Shown here piece by piece: positions 8,574 through 16,046 of a stretch of 64,000 nt of DNA. The position numbers were made by a program, and so were the translations under genes. Source of the stretch: Deltaproteobacteria bacterium (lineage in GTDB: Bacteria; Desulfobacterota; Desulfuromonadia; Desulfuromonadales; BM103); contig JAGXHL010000049.1 of NCBI GenBank assembly GCA_024636215.1, positions 97,913 to 161,912 of the forward strand. The letters are read 5' to 3'. Position 1 is the stretch's first letter, and every line of letters starts with the position of its first letter. The notes beneath the pieces were generated by a model. That model worked only from the letters and a program-made list of their open reading frames with translations. It was not told where the DNA came from and searched no databases.

Positions 8574-9443
8574 ATGGCCACAGGCTGCCCGATGATGAAA
8601 ATGCAGAAACAGACCGACCACCCCTGCTTCGGCGGCGATCATGCCAATACGGGCCGGATTCACCTGCCGGTCGCGCCGGGCTGCAATATCAAGTGCGGCT
8701 TCTGTGAGCGGCGCTTTGATTGCGCCAACGAGACCCGCCCCGGTGTCACCAGCAAGGTGCTCAGCCCGCAACAGGCTCTAGAGCGCGTGCGCCTGGTGCG
8801 TCGTCACTCCAAGGTCGGCAGCAAGCTGAAGGTGGTCGGCATTGCCGGCCCCGGAGATCCGCTCGCCAACCCGAAGACTTTTGAGACCTTTACGCTGGTC
8901 AAAAAAGAATTTCCTGATATGCACCTCTGCCTTTCCACTAACGGTCTTCTGCTGACCGAACACCTCGATCGTCTGATCAATCTCGCTGTGCACAGTGTCA
9001 CGGTGACCATCAACGCCCTGACCCCGGAAACAGGCGCCAAAGTCTACGAATGGATTCGACATGGCGGGGTGAGATTTGATGGCGAGGAAGCGGCCGCGAT
9101 ACTGCTCAAGCGCCAGTTCGATGGCGTCCGCTATGCGGCGGCAGCCGGCATGATGGTCAAGGTCAACTCGGTGTACATCCCCGGCGTCAACGATCATGAG
9201 ACCCTCGACCTGGCGGTCAAGGTGCGGGATCTCGGTGCCGACGTCATGAATATCATTCCAATGATCCCGCTGGGAATTTTCAAGGATCTGCAGCCTCCTT
9301 CCGATGCGGTGATGGAGATGGTACGCAACCAGGCGGAACTGATTCTTTCCCAGGCGCGGCATTGCAAGCAGTGTCGAGCTGATGCGGTGGGCATGATCGG
9401 CGAAGATCTCGATCTTGACGCGTTGCACGCACTGAGGGCTTAA
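8574..9443 (+). CDS. nifB: FeMo-cofactor biosynthesis radical SAM protein NifB (short form)
   Basis: Makes NifB-co, the 8Fe core with its central carbide, from [4Fe-4S] units and SAM. The 289-residue chain has the N-terminal HPCF motif (16-19) and the radical-SAM cysteines C37-x3-C41-x2-C44, followed by C50. C-terminal cysteines in CKQC (about residues 263-266) fit the extra cluster-binding site. It has no C-terminal NifX-like domain, unlike many proteobacterial NifB proteins of about 450-500 residues. The start follows AAGGAG. It is a single-gene unit with its own sigma-54 promoter and antitermination-type leader. Confidence 0.95.
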   Translation: MATGCPMMKMQKQTDHPCFGGDHANTGRIHLPVAPGCNIKCGFCERRFDCANETRPGVTSKVLSPQQALERVRLVRRHSKVGSKLKVVGIAGPGDPLANPKTFETFTLVKKEFPDMHLCLSTNGLLLTEHLDRLINLAVHSVTVTINALTPETGAKVYEWIRHGGVRFDGEEAAAILLKRQFDGVRYAAAAGMMVKVNSVYIPGVNDHETLDLAVKVRDLGADVMNIIPMIPLGIFKDLQPPSDAVMEMVRNQAELILSQARHCKQCRADAVGMIGEDLDLDALHALRA

Positions 9444-9450
9444 ACCCCAA

Positions 9451-9504
9451 CGGTAAGCTTTACGACTGTAAGCTCTAAGGTTTTAACCTTATAGCTTATA
9501 GCTC
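9451..9504 (+). repeat. Heptad-periodic inverted repeat between nifB and the NifU/NifQ gene
   Basis: Units of about 7 bp (GGTAAGC, CTGTAAG, CTCTAAG, then CCTTATA, GCTTATA) meet at a central AAGGTTTTAACCTT. The genes on both sides converge here, so the hairpin could also act as a bidirectional terminator. Sequence is close to the 7721-7787 element. Confidence 0.75.
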
Positions 9505-9508
9505 CACC

Positions 9509-10525
9509 CTATTCCTGTTCCGGTGCAAAACAGAGCGCATAATCGCTGCAATCGCCGCAGAGCGGCGATTTGCACAGGAGGCCGCCACTCTCTTCACAGA
9601 GCTGCTTGAACAGGAAGCGTTTCCAGCGCATCTTCTTGCTGTTTGCGGCCAGCAGGGCAGGCAGATGTCGACCGATTGCGGCACTGAGCTGGGGCCGTTC
9701 AAACAACCCCATGGCGATCCAGAGGTGGCCGGGATGGGCGGCTCGTGCGGCGATGGCTTGAGCGAGACAGTTTGCCAGCAGAGACTTCCAGTTGTCATTT
9801 TCTGTTGCGACAAAAGTTTGCAAAAGCGCCAGTAAATCAGAGTTGATGGCGGGTGGCGAGCCGGTCTTCAAGAGCGGTTCAGAAAAGAGCGTCTCGAAAT
9901 CCAGGCACGGGAAAAGCTCGGTAAACAGCTTGAAGAGTTCATGCCTGGTCAAACCAAGGGCCTGGTGAAGAGGAGAGGGCTCTTTCTCGGCTGTGGCAAG
10001 CAAACAGGCAAAGACATGCCGGTCTTCATGCTCAATACCTGCCCTGGCCGGGCTTTTACTTAAAACCTGGTAAATAAAATCATCCTCTGTCAAAAGAGGA
10101 CCATGCGCCTCTTCGCTTGCCTCAAAGGAGGTCGCAACGCTGACTGCGTTGTTTTTCGCGCTGTTGAGAGCCGCCTGCAAAGCCTCAATGGCCAGGTCAG
10201 CGCAATAGCTGCGCTCTTCTGGCAGGCCTCCCAGGCTTTGATCAACAGCGGCGGCGTCGAGCAAAGCGATCTCGTCCAGGCGCTGTCCTTCGATCAATCT
10301 AGTGATAGCGGCGCACGCCGCAATCGTGAAGCCGCAGCCGAAGACTTTATAGCGAGCGGCTTTGACCCGATCTTGTTCAACTTGTATGGTCAAGCGCACC
10401 GCCAGCTTGCGACCAAGTTCACCCGCAGCAAGGCCGACTTCACCCGTGCCGTCAGCCTCTTCAAGCTGACCGGCGTGGCTGTCATCAGTGGCATATTTGA
10501 GAATGGTTTCGCTGTATCCCGTCAT
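9509..10525 (-). CDS. Fusion protein: NifU/IscU-like scaffold domain plus NifQ domain
   Basis: A 338-residue two-domain protein. Residues about 1-120 resemble the IscU/NifU-N scaffold: they open with TGYSETILKYA and keep FGCG (C64) and the SYCADLA cysteine (C108). The first scaffold cysteine of the usual ACGD motif is replaced by alanine (AAGE, about 33-36). Residues about 165-338 resemble NifQ, which delivers molybdenum to FeMo-co, and end in the NifQ signature C-x4-C-x2-C-x5-C (C318, C323, C326, C332). The start is set at the ATG at 10525, where IscU homologues begin. A TTG at 10573 is the alternative. It may be co-transcribed with draTG and could couple Fe-S and Mo supply. Confidence 0.82.
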   Translation of the reverse strand: MTGYSETILKYATDDSHAGQLEEADGTGEVGLAAGELGRKLAVRLTIQVEQDRVKAARYKVFGCGFTIAACAAITRLIEGQRLDEIALLDAAAVDQSLGGLPEERSYCADLAIEALQAALNSAKNNAVSVATSFEASEEAHGPLLTEDDFIYQVLSKSPARAGIEHEDRHVFACLLATAEKEPSPLHQALGLTRHELFKLFTELFPCLDFETLFSEPLLKTGSPPAINSDLLALLQTFVATENDNWKSLLANCLAQAIAARAAHPGHLWIAMGLFERPQLSAAIGRHLPALLAANSKKMRWKRFLFKQLCEESGGLLCKSPLCGDCSDYALCFAPEQE

Positions 10526-10681
10526 AAGAATGTCCGTTGCCTTCTGCACTTTTAAAAGACTGAGGTCGGCCAAGCCAGCTTGGCGTCAGCAAGACAAAAC
10601 CCGCACGGATTTCTTCCGAACGGGCAGCACTGCTCAAAAGTGACAGCCACGTCTTTGTGGCTGAGATATCAAATAAGGCTC

Positions 10682-11647
10682 CTACTGCCCTTCGCCCCAG
10701 GGGGAAAGTTTGACCAGGCGCAGAGCTTGCTCCTCGACTTCTGCCCTGACCTCTTTGTTCAACTTTTTCAACCAGCGTGCCGGGATCTGCTCGGGGCCGT
10801 AAAAGGCTCCGGCAATCATGCCGGCAATAGCGCCGGTGGTATCGGCATCGCCGCCCTGGTTGACCACGCCGATCAGGCACTCTTCGAAGCTGGCGGTGGT
10901 AAACAGGTAATGGAAAACCGTCTGCAGGGTATCGACCACGTACGCGCTGGCGTTACCGCGATAGTTGTGGAAACGAAAGCTGCCACACTCTGCAACCAGC
11001 TTGCGGGTCAGCTCATGGAGTTCGAAGCGGTTGCAGCCGAAGATCGCGCTCTGCACCATGCTGCCGAGGGTTAAGCAGGCGGCATCCGAGAGAGGATGGT
11101 TATGGGTCAGGTGCGCCTGTTCAAGGGCGCAGCGGGCCATCTCATCCTCGTCTCCCAGAGTAAAAAGCGCGACCGGGGCCATGCGCATGGCCGCGCCGTT
11201 GCCGGCGTCCCACTCGTTGTATGGCGTCTCCAGCTGGCCCTTGTTCATGTAGTCGCGAATACCGCGCCGGCAGGTGGAGCCAATGTCGACCGGTTTGCTC
11301 CTCATCCAGGCCAGGAAATTTTCGGCGATGCTTTTGCGATCCCAGTGCCCGGCGATCAGAAGTGCCCGCCCCAGAGCGATGGACATCTCGGTATCGTCGG
11401 TGACCTGGCCGGGCTTCAGGTAGAGCCAGCCGCCACCGATGATCTTGCGATGCACCTTGTAGGTGGCCTTGATCTCACCCGGGGTCATGAATTCCGTGGT
11501 CGCACCGAGGGCGTCGCCGATCGCCAGGCCGAGGTAGGCCGCGCGGGCGCGGTGAAGAACCGCCTCGCGGGACGCGGAACGCGGAACGGGGGACGAGGAA
11601 ACCTTTGACTCTATTTCTGATCCCTCGTCATCTCCACTCAACCCCAT
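10682..11647 (-). CDS. draG: ADP-ribosyl-[dinitrogen reductase] hydrolase DraG
   Basis: Removes ADP-ribose from NifH and so reactivates nitrogenase. It keeps the binuclear-metal motifs of the family: GDALGATTEF, TDDTEMS, and GGDADTTGAIAG near the C-terminus. The start at 11647 has GAGG 8 nt upstream. An in-frame GTG at 11707 has little support. There is no start codon between 11647 and the conserved fold, so residues about 16-27 are encoded by the heptad repeat. This is a low-complexity N-terminal extension absent from typical DraG. It lies directly downstream of draT. Length is 321 residues. Confidence 0.93.
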   Translation of the reverse strand: MGLSGDDEGSEIESKVSSSPVPRSASREAVLHRARAAYLGLAIGDALGATTEFMTPGEIKATYKVHRKIIGGGWLYLKPGQVTDDTEMSIALGRALLIAGHWDRKSIAENFLAWMRSKPVDIGSTCRRGIRDYMNKGQLETPYNEWDAGNGAAMRMAPVALFTLGDEDEMARCALEQAHLTHNHPLSDAACLTLGSMVQSAIFGCNRFELHELTRKLVAECGSFRFHNYRGNASAYVVDTLQTVFHYLFTTASFEECLIGVVNQGGDADTTGAIAGMIAGAFYGPEQIPARWLKKLNKEVRAEVEEQALRLVKLSPWGEGQ

Positions 11648-11739
11648 GTTATGCCTCTTCTGTTCAGCTAATCGTTTTTGACCTTCGCGTTCCTCGTCCC
11701 GTGTCACGCGTCCCGGATAACCTGCCAGCAGGTTATCCG
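11569..11739 (-). repeat. Heptad repeats and hairpin across the draT-draG junction
   Basis: The left arm (11569-11600) carries GGGACGC, GGAACGC, GGAACGG, GGGACGA units and lies inside the 5' coding part of draG. The right arm (11686-11715) has the inverted units. Next to it is an 11-bp perfect hairpin (11714-11724 with 11729-11739, loop CCAG) that covers the draT stop codon. It lacks a T-run, so processing or mRNA stability is more likely than termination. Confidence 0.75.
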
Positions 11740-12527
11740 CCAGTCAACACCTTGACTTCGAACTCACCGCCGATCACCAAGGCCTCGCCTTCGCCCTTGA
11801 ACAGGGACCGGGGCAAGAGGCCACCCATGAAGAGGATCTTGGTCAAGGGAACCTCTGTCTCGAGGACACGATTGCCAAACTCCCAGGCCTTTTCAAAATC
11901 GTCGGTAAAGGAGTTCAAATTGTTCAGGCGCAGCAGGTAGCTGTTCTTGGTCAAGGTTTCAAGGACCTGGTGTTCTTCGAAATCGTAGATGCCACGATAG
12001 AGAGTCCTATGTGACTGGCCGGCAAAACGGCGGCCCAGTTCGTATTGCACGAACTCGTAGAGCAGGTCGAACTGCGGCAGGATGGCGTTGGTGCGTTGCG
12101 AACCTTTCATGCGCTCGACGGTGTAACGAAAATAGGCTTGCGAATGAATGTCGTTGATCGGCCCGTGGTGAAAGGTTGGCGTCAATCCCATGCGCGATTC
12201 CACCCAGCCCTTGAGAACCGCGCCTTCGATGGAATTGCTGTCAAAAAGCCAGCCGCGCAGAAAACGCAGGTAACTGTTTTTCAGGCTTTTGCGGCTGTTG
12301 GTGGATTCTTGCCGTTGCCATTGATGCAGTTGGTAGCGGACATCCATGAAATCATGAAAAAGGCAACCCCGCACCTCGGGGTCCTCCTGCTGCTCCAGCT
12401 TCTCAAAAAGGGGGCGGCCATTATGCTGCACCCCCTGGAGCTCCAGCGGTTTCGGGTGGCGGTTGTAGTGCCGTGATGCAATCGCCCAGGGCGGCAGATT
12501 GCATCTATTGAGGGGCGTTGTGTACAT
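11733..12527 (-). CDS. draT: NAD+-dinitrogen-reductase ADP-D-ribosyltransferase DraT
   Basis: Transfers ADP-ribose from NAD+ to the conserved arginine of NifH in response to ammonium or darkness/energy signals in known systems. The 264-residue chain opens with the family-typical NRCNLPPWAIASRHYN (about 7-22) and contains SNSIEGAVLKGW and TLYRGI segments. Starts at 12536 and 12527 are both possible. 12527 is preferred because GGA lies just upstream, whereas 12536 has no ribosome binding site. It forms a draT-draG pair on the strand opposite nif. The promoter was not identified. Confidence 0.93.
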   Translation of the reverse strand: MYTTPLNRCNLPPWAIASRHYNRHPKPLELQGVQHNGRPLFEKLEQQEDPEVRGCLFHDFMDVRYQLHQWQRQESTNSRKSLKNSYLRFLRGWLFDSNSIEGAVLKGWVESRMGLTPTFHHGPINDIHSQAYFRYTVERMKGSQRTNAILPQFDLLYEFVQYELGRRFAGQSHRTLYRGIYDFEEHQVLETLTKNSYLLRLNNLNSFTDDFEKAWEFGNRVLETEVPLTKILFMGGLLPRSLFKGEGEALVIGGEFEVKVLTGG

Positions 12528-13264
12528 ATTTTCCATTCGGCCGGAAATTGGAACAGGCAATGCACAATAATGAGGGCAGGATGCCTGTTTTTTTTGCTCT
12601 AAAGTTCTAGGAATTTTCTCCCTGATAGCAAACCAATCGTCAGCCTATACAAACTAATCTCTCTAAGTTACAGGCATTTAAGTCATTCATTGCTATCCGA
12701 TACTCTGGATTGGCAAAGTCGTCCGGCCCTGTTTGTTAATTGACAGATTTTATCTGCATCTAGAATGCCAACAAAAGCGCGTTACTGGAAAAGAAAATGA
12801 ATCTGGGTTTTCTGGCGTTGTCTTTCATCCAAGTACGTGCAATAGCTAGACCAGCTAGAAGGGTGTCAGCAACAGATAAATGGTCGGATCGAGCAATACC
12901 TGCCATTCCCGTGTTATCGCGATCAGATCGCCAATGATCAAATTAAAGTCCGCATGAAATTTATAAATAGGGAATCCCCCTGTCTAAAATAGGCCAATCA
13001 CCCATATCATTCCCTTTTTAAATGATACAAAATAAATCATAATTACGAAGAAACTCGATACAGACTTTCTACTGCCAATGATCATAAACAAAGAAGAGAT
13101 GGGTACTTTCAGCCAGCCCTAAGAGCTTCATGATAAAAATTGAACAGTCGACATTGTCAATGGCCAAGAATTTTTGGCGATTCCGCAATAATCAGTCAAC
13201 GTAGGACAGCGCAGGACGTTATGAATCTTTCCGTTCTGGTCCGATTAGATTTTGGGAGAAATTT
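12528..13264. other. AT-rich intergenic region upstream of draT
   Basis: About 740 bp without a supported gene, markedly more AT-rich than its surroundings. It contains an inverted repeat AACAGGC/GCCTGTT (12552-12558 with 12583-12589) followed on the plus strand by eight T residues. This could be a regulatory site in the draT leader or a plus-strand terminator. Short minus-strand peptides at about 12730-12990 look protein-like but are broken by stops. The promoters of draT and of the secreted-protein gene at 13265 probably lie here. Confidence 0.5.
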
Positions 13265-15205
13265 ATGAAAAAGTTAAGTGGTAGTCTCGTTGTATTGCTG
13301 TGGGCCGTGTTTATGTTGTTGGCCACGGATGCCCTGGCAATCCTTAAAGACTTCGGGCCGACCGATCCGGCCAATGGCTACCCTGTCTGGTACCGTGATC
13401 TTTCCACCAATGTCAGTGCTAACGGACAGGACTTCCCGCAGGGATTGCCACTGGAGCTTTGCGACTCGATGACCCAGAACGGCAACGGCTACCTCTGTAA
13501 CCTGCTGCCAGAGGACCCCGCTCCGCCCGCGTCACCGGGCTACGACCCTGCCCAGCCGCGGGACTTTGCGACCAACTTCCCGCACGAATCGTTCTATTTC
13601 CTCGCTGACGCAGCCATTGCCGGCGGCGGGGATTTCGCCAACGCCGGATTGGGCCTCGCTCTGGAAGCTGCTTTCGGTGGCGATGTCGCGCCCGGCAACC
13701 AGATCACTTTCGCCCGGGTCCGCATCCGGATCGACATCAACACCCCCGGCAACTACCGGATCACCCACCCCTACGGAGTCCTGAACTTCCCCAACGTCCC
13801 TGCTGGCGGCCGGGCCATCAACTTCACTGAAGACATCGGCATCGGCAACCCCGGGGACTTCTCCGGCGCTCTGGCGGGCGCGATCGGTCCTTTCCTGACC
13901 TGGGACACTGATTTCCCGATTGTCATCGGCGAGGATGTTTTTATCGGTGACCCGGCTGTCGCCCATACGGTGACAGGGAGTCCCTTTGGCACCAACGTCT
14001 TTCGCATTGAACGCATCGATGCAGAAGGCAACACGCTTACACAAGAAGAAACCAGTTTATTCAATCTGACCGGAAAAATTTTCACCACGCCGATCTCCAG
14101 TCCCCTGAAGGCAACCCGGGCCTCTTATGTCCGCAACGCGGCCGGAGCACACGTGTTCGTCTTTGCTGAGGCTGATGTGGTTTCCAACTCTCCACCATCC
14201 CTGTCATCCCTGCAGGTCAGTGCTCCAGGGGTTGATCCGACTCTGATGAGCACTGACGGCAACGGCAATTTCTTTGCACATCTTTCAACTGCGGCTGATA
14301 CGTTGCCGGCCACAGTGACGATCACCAACATCGCTGACAACCCCCCTAATGCAATCGAGGTTGCAGTGATCGACGAGGTCACGATTGACTCTGCGGTCTA
14401 CAACTCAGACAACCAGACACTGACACTCAGTGCATCATCCTCGGACAGCGTTGCAGTGCCGGAGCTCACCACCCCCTATGGAAACATGGTTGACGGCAAG
14501 CAGTTCGTAACCGATCTTCTGGCTCTACCTCCGAAGATTACAGTCCTCTCCTCCGCCAAAGGGCAGGATACTGAGCAAATTCAGATTACCTCTGCTGATC
14601 TCGCCACAGGTCAGGTCGTCACCCCAAATGGTGGTGAAGTCTTTTATGGGGCCAGTGAAGCCGTTGTCAGGTGGGCTAACTTTCCAGGTGATGCAGCCAG
14701 CTTCAACCTGTTCTACTTCGATGCCGACTTGACACCGCATTTTATTGCCACTGTTGGCAATGTCTCAAGTTACAACTGGCAAGTACCGAGAGTGCTAGCA
14801 GAAGAGGACGGTAAGAGATTCCGGGTAACCGCCTTTGATGCTATTGGTAACAGACTTGGGGTTGCCTGGTCTGATGCGCCATTCACCATTACACCAAACC
14901 CGGCAGTTGTTCGTATGATCACACCGAATGGTAGTGAAGTATTGACTTCAGGGGAGATTTCCACTGTCGAATGGAATCCTGCTCTTGGTGCAACTTATTA
15001 CAACTTGTTCTACTTCGATGCCGACCAGACACCGCATTTTGTTGCTACTGTTGGCAATGTCACCAGTTACAACTGGCAAGTACCAGCGGTGACAGAAGGA
15101 AGCGGTAAGAGGTTCCGGGTGACCGCCTTTGATGCTGCAGACAACAGGCTTGGGGTTGATTGGTCCGATGCGGCATTCAGCATCCAGCCACCGTTAGTGC
15201 AATAA
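13265..15205 (+). CDS. Secreted protein with two C-terminal Ig-like repeats
   Basis: A 646-residue exported protein of unknown function. Residues 1-25 are a signal peptide ending in DALA. The large middle part is Gly/Asn/Asp-rich and probably beta-rich. The C-terminus has two tandem copies of about 93 residues (roughly 452-548 and 551-644). Each starts TPNG-S/G-EV and contains LFYFDAD-x-TPHF, VGNV-S/T-SYNWQVP and GKRFRVTAFDA. They resemble beta-sandwich surface domains with a TPNGGE opening. The start has GGGAG upstream. It is monocistronic, with a strong terminator 38 bp after the stop. A role at the cell surface is inference. Confidence 0.85.
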   Translation: MKKLSGSLVVLLWAVFMLLATDALAILKDFGPTDPANGYPVWYRDLSTNVSANGQDFPQGLPLELCDSMTQNGNGYLCNLLPEDPAPPASPGYDPAQPRDFATNFPHESFYFLADAAIAGGGDFANAGLGLALEAAFGGDVAPGNQITFARVRIRIDINTPGNYRITHPYGVLNFPNVPAGGRAINFTEDIGIGNPGDFSGALAGAIGPFLTWDTDFPIVIGEDVFIGDPAVAHTVTGSPFGTNVFRIERIDAEGNTLTQEETSLFNLTGKIFTTPISSPLKATRASYVRNAAGAHVFVFAEADVVSNSPPSLSSLQVSAPGVDPTLMSTDGNGNFFAHLSTAADTLPATVTITNIADNPPNAIEVAVIDEVTIDSAVYNSDNQTLTLSASSSDSVAVPELTTPYGNMVDGKQFVTDLLALPPKITVLSSAKGQDTEQIQITSADLATGQVVTPNGGEVFYGASEAVVRWANFPGDAASFNLFYFDADLTPHFIATVGNVSSYNWQVPRVLAEEDGKRFRVTAFDAIGNRLGVAWSDAPFTITPNPAVVRMITPNGSEVLTSGEISTVEWNPALGATYYNLFYFDADQTPHFVATVGNVTSYNWQVPAVTEGSGKRFRVTAFDAADNRLGVDWSDAAFSIQPPLVQ

Positions 15206-15242
15206 GTCGACGAAAAGAAAGCATCACAGTGATTAAAATGAT

Positions 15243-15274
15243 GAAGGGCTGGAGGAATCCAGCCCTTCCGTTTT
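15243..15274 (+). terminator. Intrinsic terminator after the secreted-protein gene
   Basis: A 10-bp perfect stem GAAGGGCTGG/CCAGCCCTTC with loop AGGAAT, followed by CGTTTT. It sits between convergent genes and is nearly symmetrical. Confidence 0.85.
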
Positions 15275-15345
15275 GAGGGGCGCGCCCTGTGGTCGATTCA
15301 GGACAATTTGTTACCACTTCACAGCGAGGACCAAGATGGTAACCG

Positions 15346-15753
15346 CTACCTTATATCCAAAAGCATAGCTTCAACAAGCCCGGCCGTCATCATCGTAATC
15401 TTTCTGCAGTTGGCCTGATGCTCCTCACTCATCCAGGTATAGTTTTTCGAAAGTCCACGACAGCAGGTCGTTTGAAACACCGCCTTGAAAGCAGCCATCA
15501 AGTCTGCAGCGCGGTCAGCGCGCCAGTTCAGGCCGAGCGCCATGACGCCGCCGGTGATGGCCCCACAGAGACAACCGCTCTTGCCGATACCGCAGCTGAA
15601 GCCGGCCGTTGCCGCCAGCAGTTCATGATTATTACTGCCGCCGGTTGCCTGCAGCACCGAGCGGATGCAACTGTAACCCTGATCAAACAAACGGCCGGCG
15701 ATTTCTGCAAGGCTTTCTTCAAGGGCCCTTGCTGTCGAAGCTTCCGCGCTCAT
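15346..15753 (-). CDS. C_GCAxxG_C_C family redox protein
   Basis: A 135-residue protein of the family named for its cysteine pattern. It has C29 in YSCIRSV, CGIGKSGCLCGAITGG (about 54-69) and later TTCCRGL and NC (about 95-115). The family is thought to be redox-active or metal-binding, but no reaction is established. It has no signal peptide. Its start overlaps the end of the DUF2892 gene by 4 bp, which points to coupled translation as the last gene of the efflux operon on this strand. Confidence 0.85.
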   Translation of the reverse strand: MSAEASTARALEESLAEIAGRLFDQGYSCIRSVLQATGGSNNHELLAATAGFSCGIGKSGCLCGAITGGVMALGLNWRADRAADLMAAFKAVFQTTCCRGLSKNYTWMSEEHQANCRKITMMTAGLVEAMLLDIR

Positions 15754-15941
15754 CCTTCTTTGACTCCGAGTTTACGCAGGAGCGTGATCATCGGACACCA
15801 GTTGGAAAAAGCGCTTTGAAACAGGTTCAGGCCGACAAAAGCGGTGAAGAAGAGCCAATAAGGGGAATGCAGCTGGGACAGCAGGACGCTGAGCATCACA
15901 AAAAAGCCGGCGATCATACGCAGATAACGGTTAATGGTCAT
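15750..15941 (-). CDS. DUF2892 small inner-membrane protein
   Basis: A 63-residue protein with one or two hydrophobic segments (about 7-22 and 25-45) and the family pattern NRYLRMIAGFFVM at the N-terminus and NWCPMITLLRKLG near the C-terminus. It matches the DUF2892/YgaP-type membrane domain often found next to sulfurtransferases and redox proteins. A good ribosome binding site (AAGGAGAATC) precedes the start. It overlaps the C_GCAxxG_C_C gene by 4 bp and lies 106 bp after the RND permease. Confidence 0.85.
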   Translation of the reverse strand: MTINRYLRMIAGFFVMLSVLLSQLHSPYWLFFTAFVGLNLFQSAFSNWCPMITLLRKLGVKEG

Positions 15942-16046
15942 GATAAGATTCTCCTTGTCTAAAAACTTCGCTCTTGGTTGTTAAGCGGCCAGTCTTGCAG
16001 GGTGGGTGACCGGAAACCGCAGGCAAAAATGATAAATCAGGCAGGC

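Noticed and set aside
3625..9504. CRISPR array in the nif spacers
   Set aside because: Units are only 7 bp, degenerate and without spacers of constant length. This is a period-7 repeat, not CRISPR.
12730..12990. Protein-like peptides on the minus strand (for example GDLIAITREWQVLLD)
   Set aside because: Two short frames look plausible but stop codons break each. This could be a decayed gene or chance in AT-rich DNA. Support is too weak to list.
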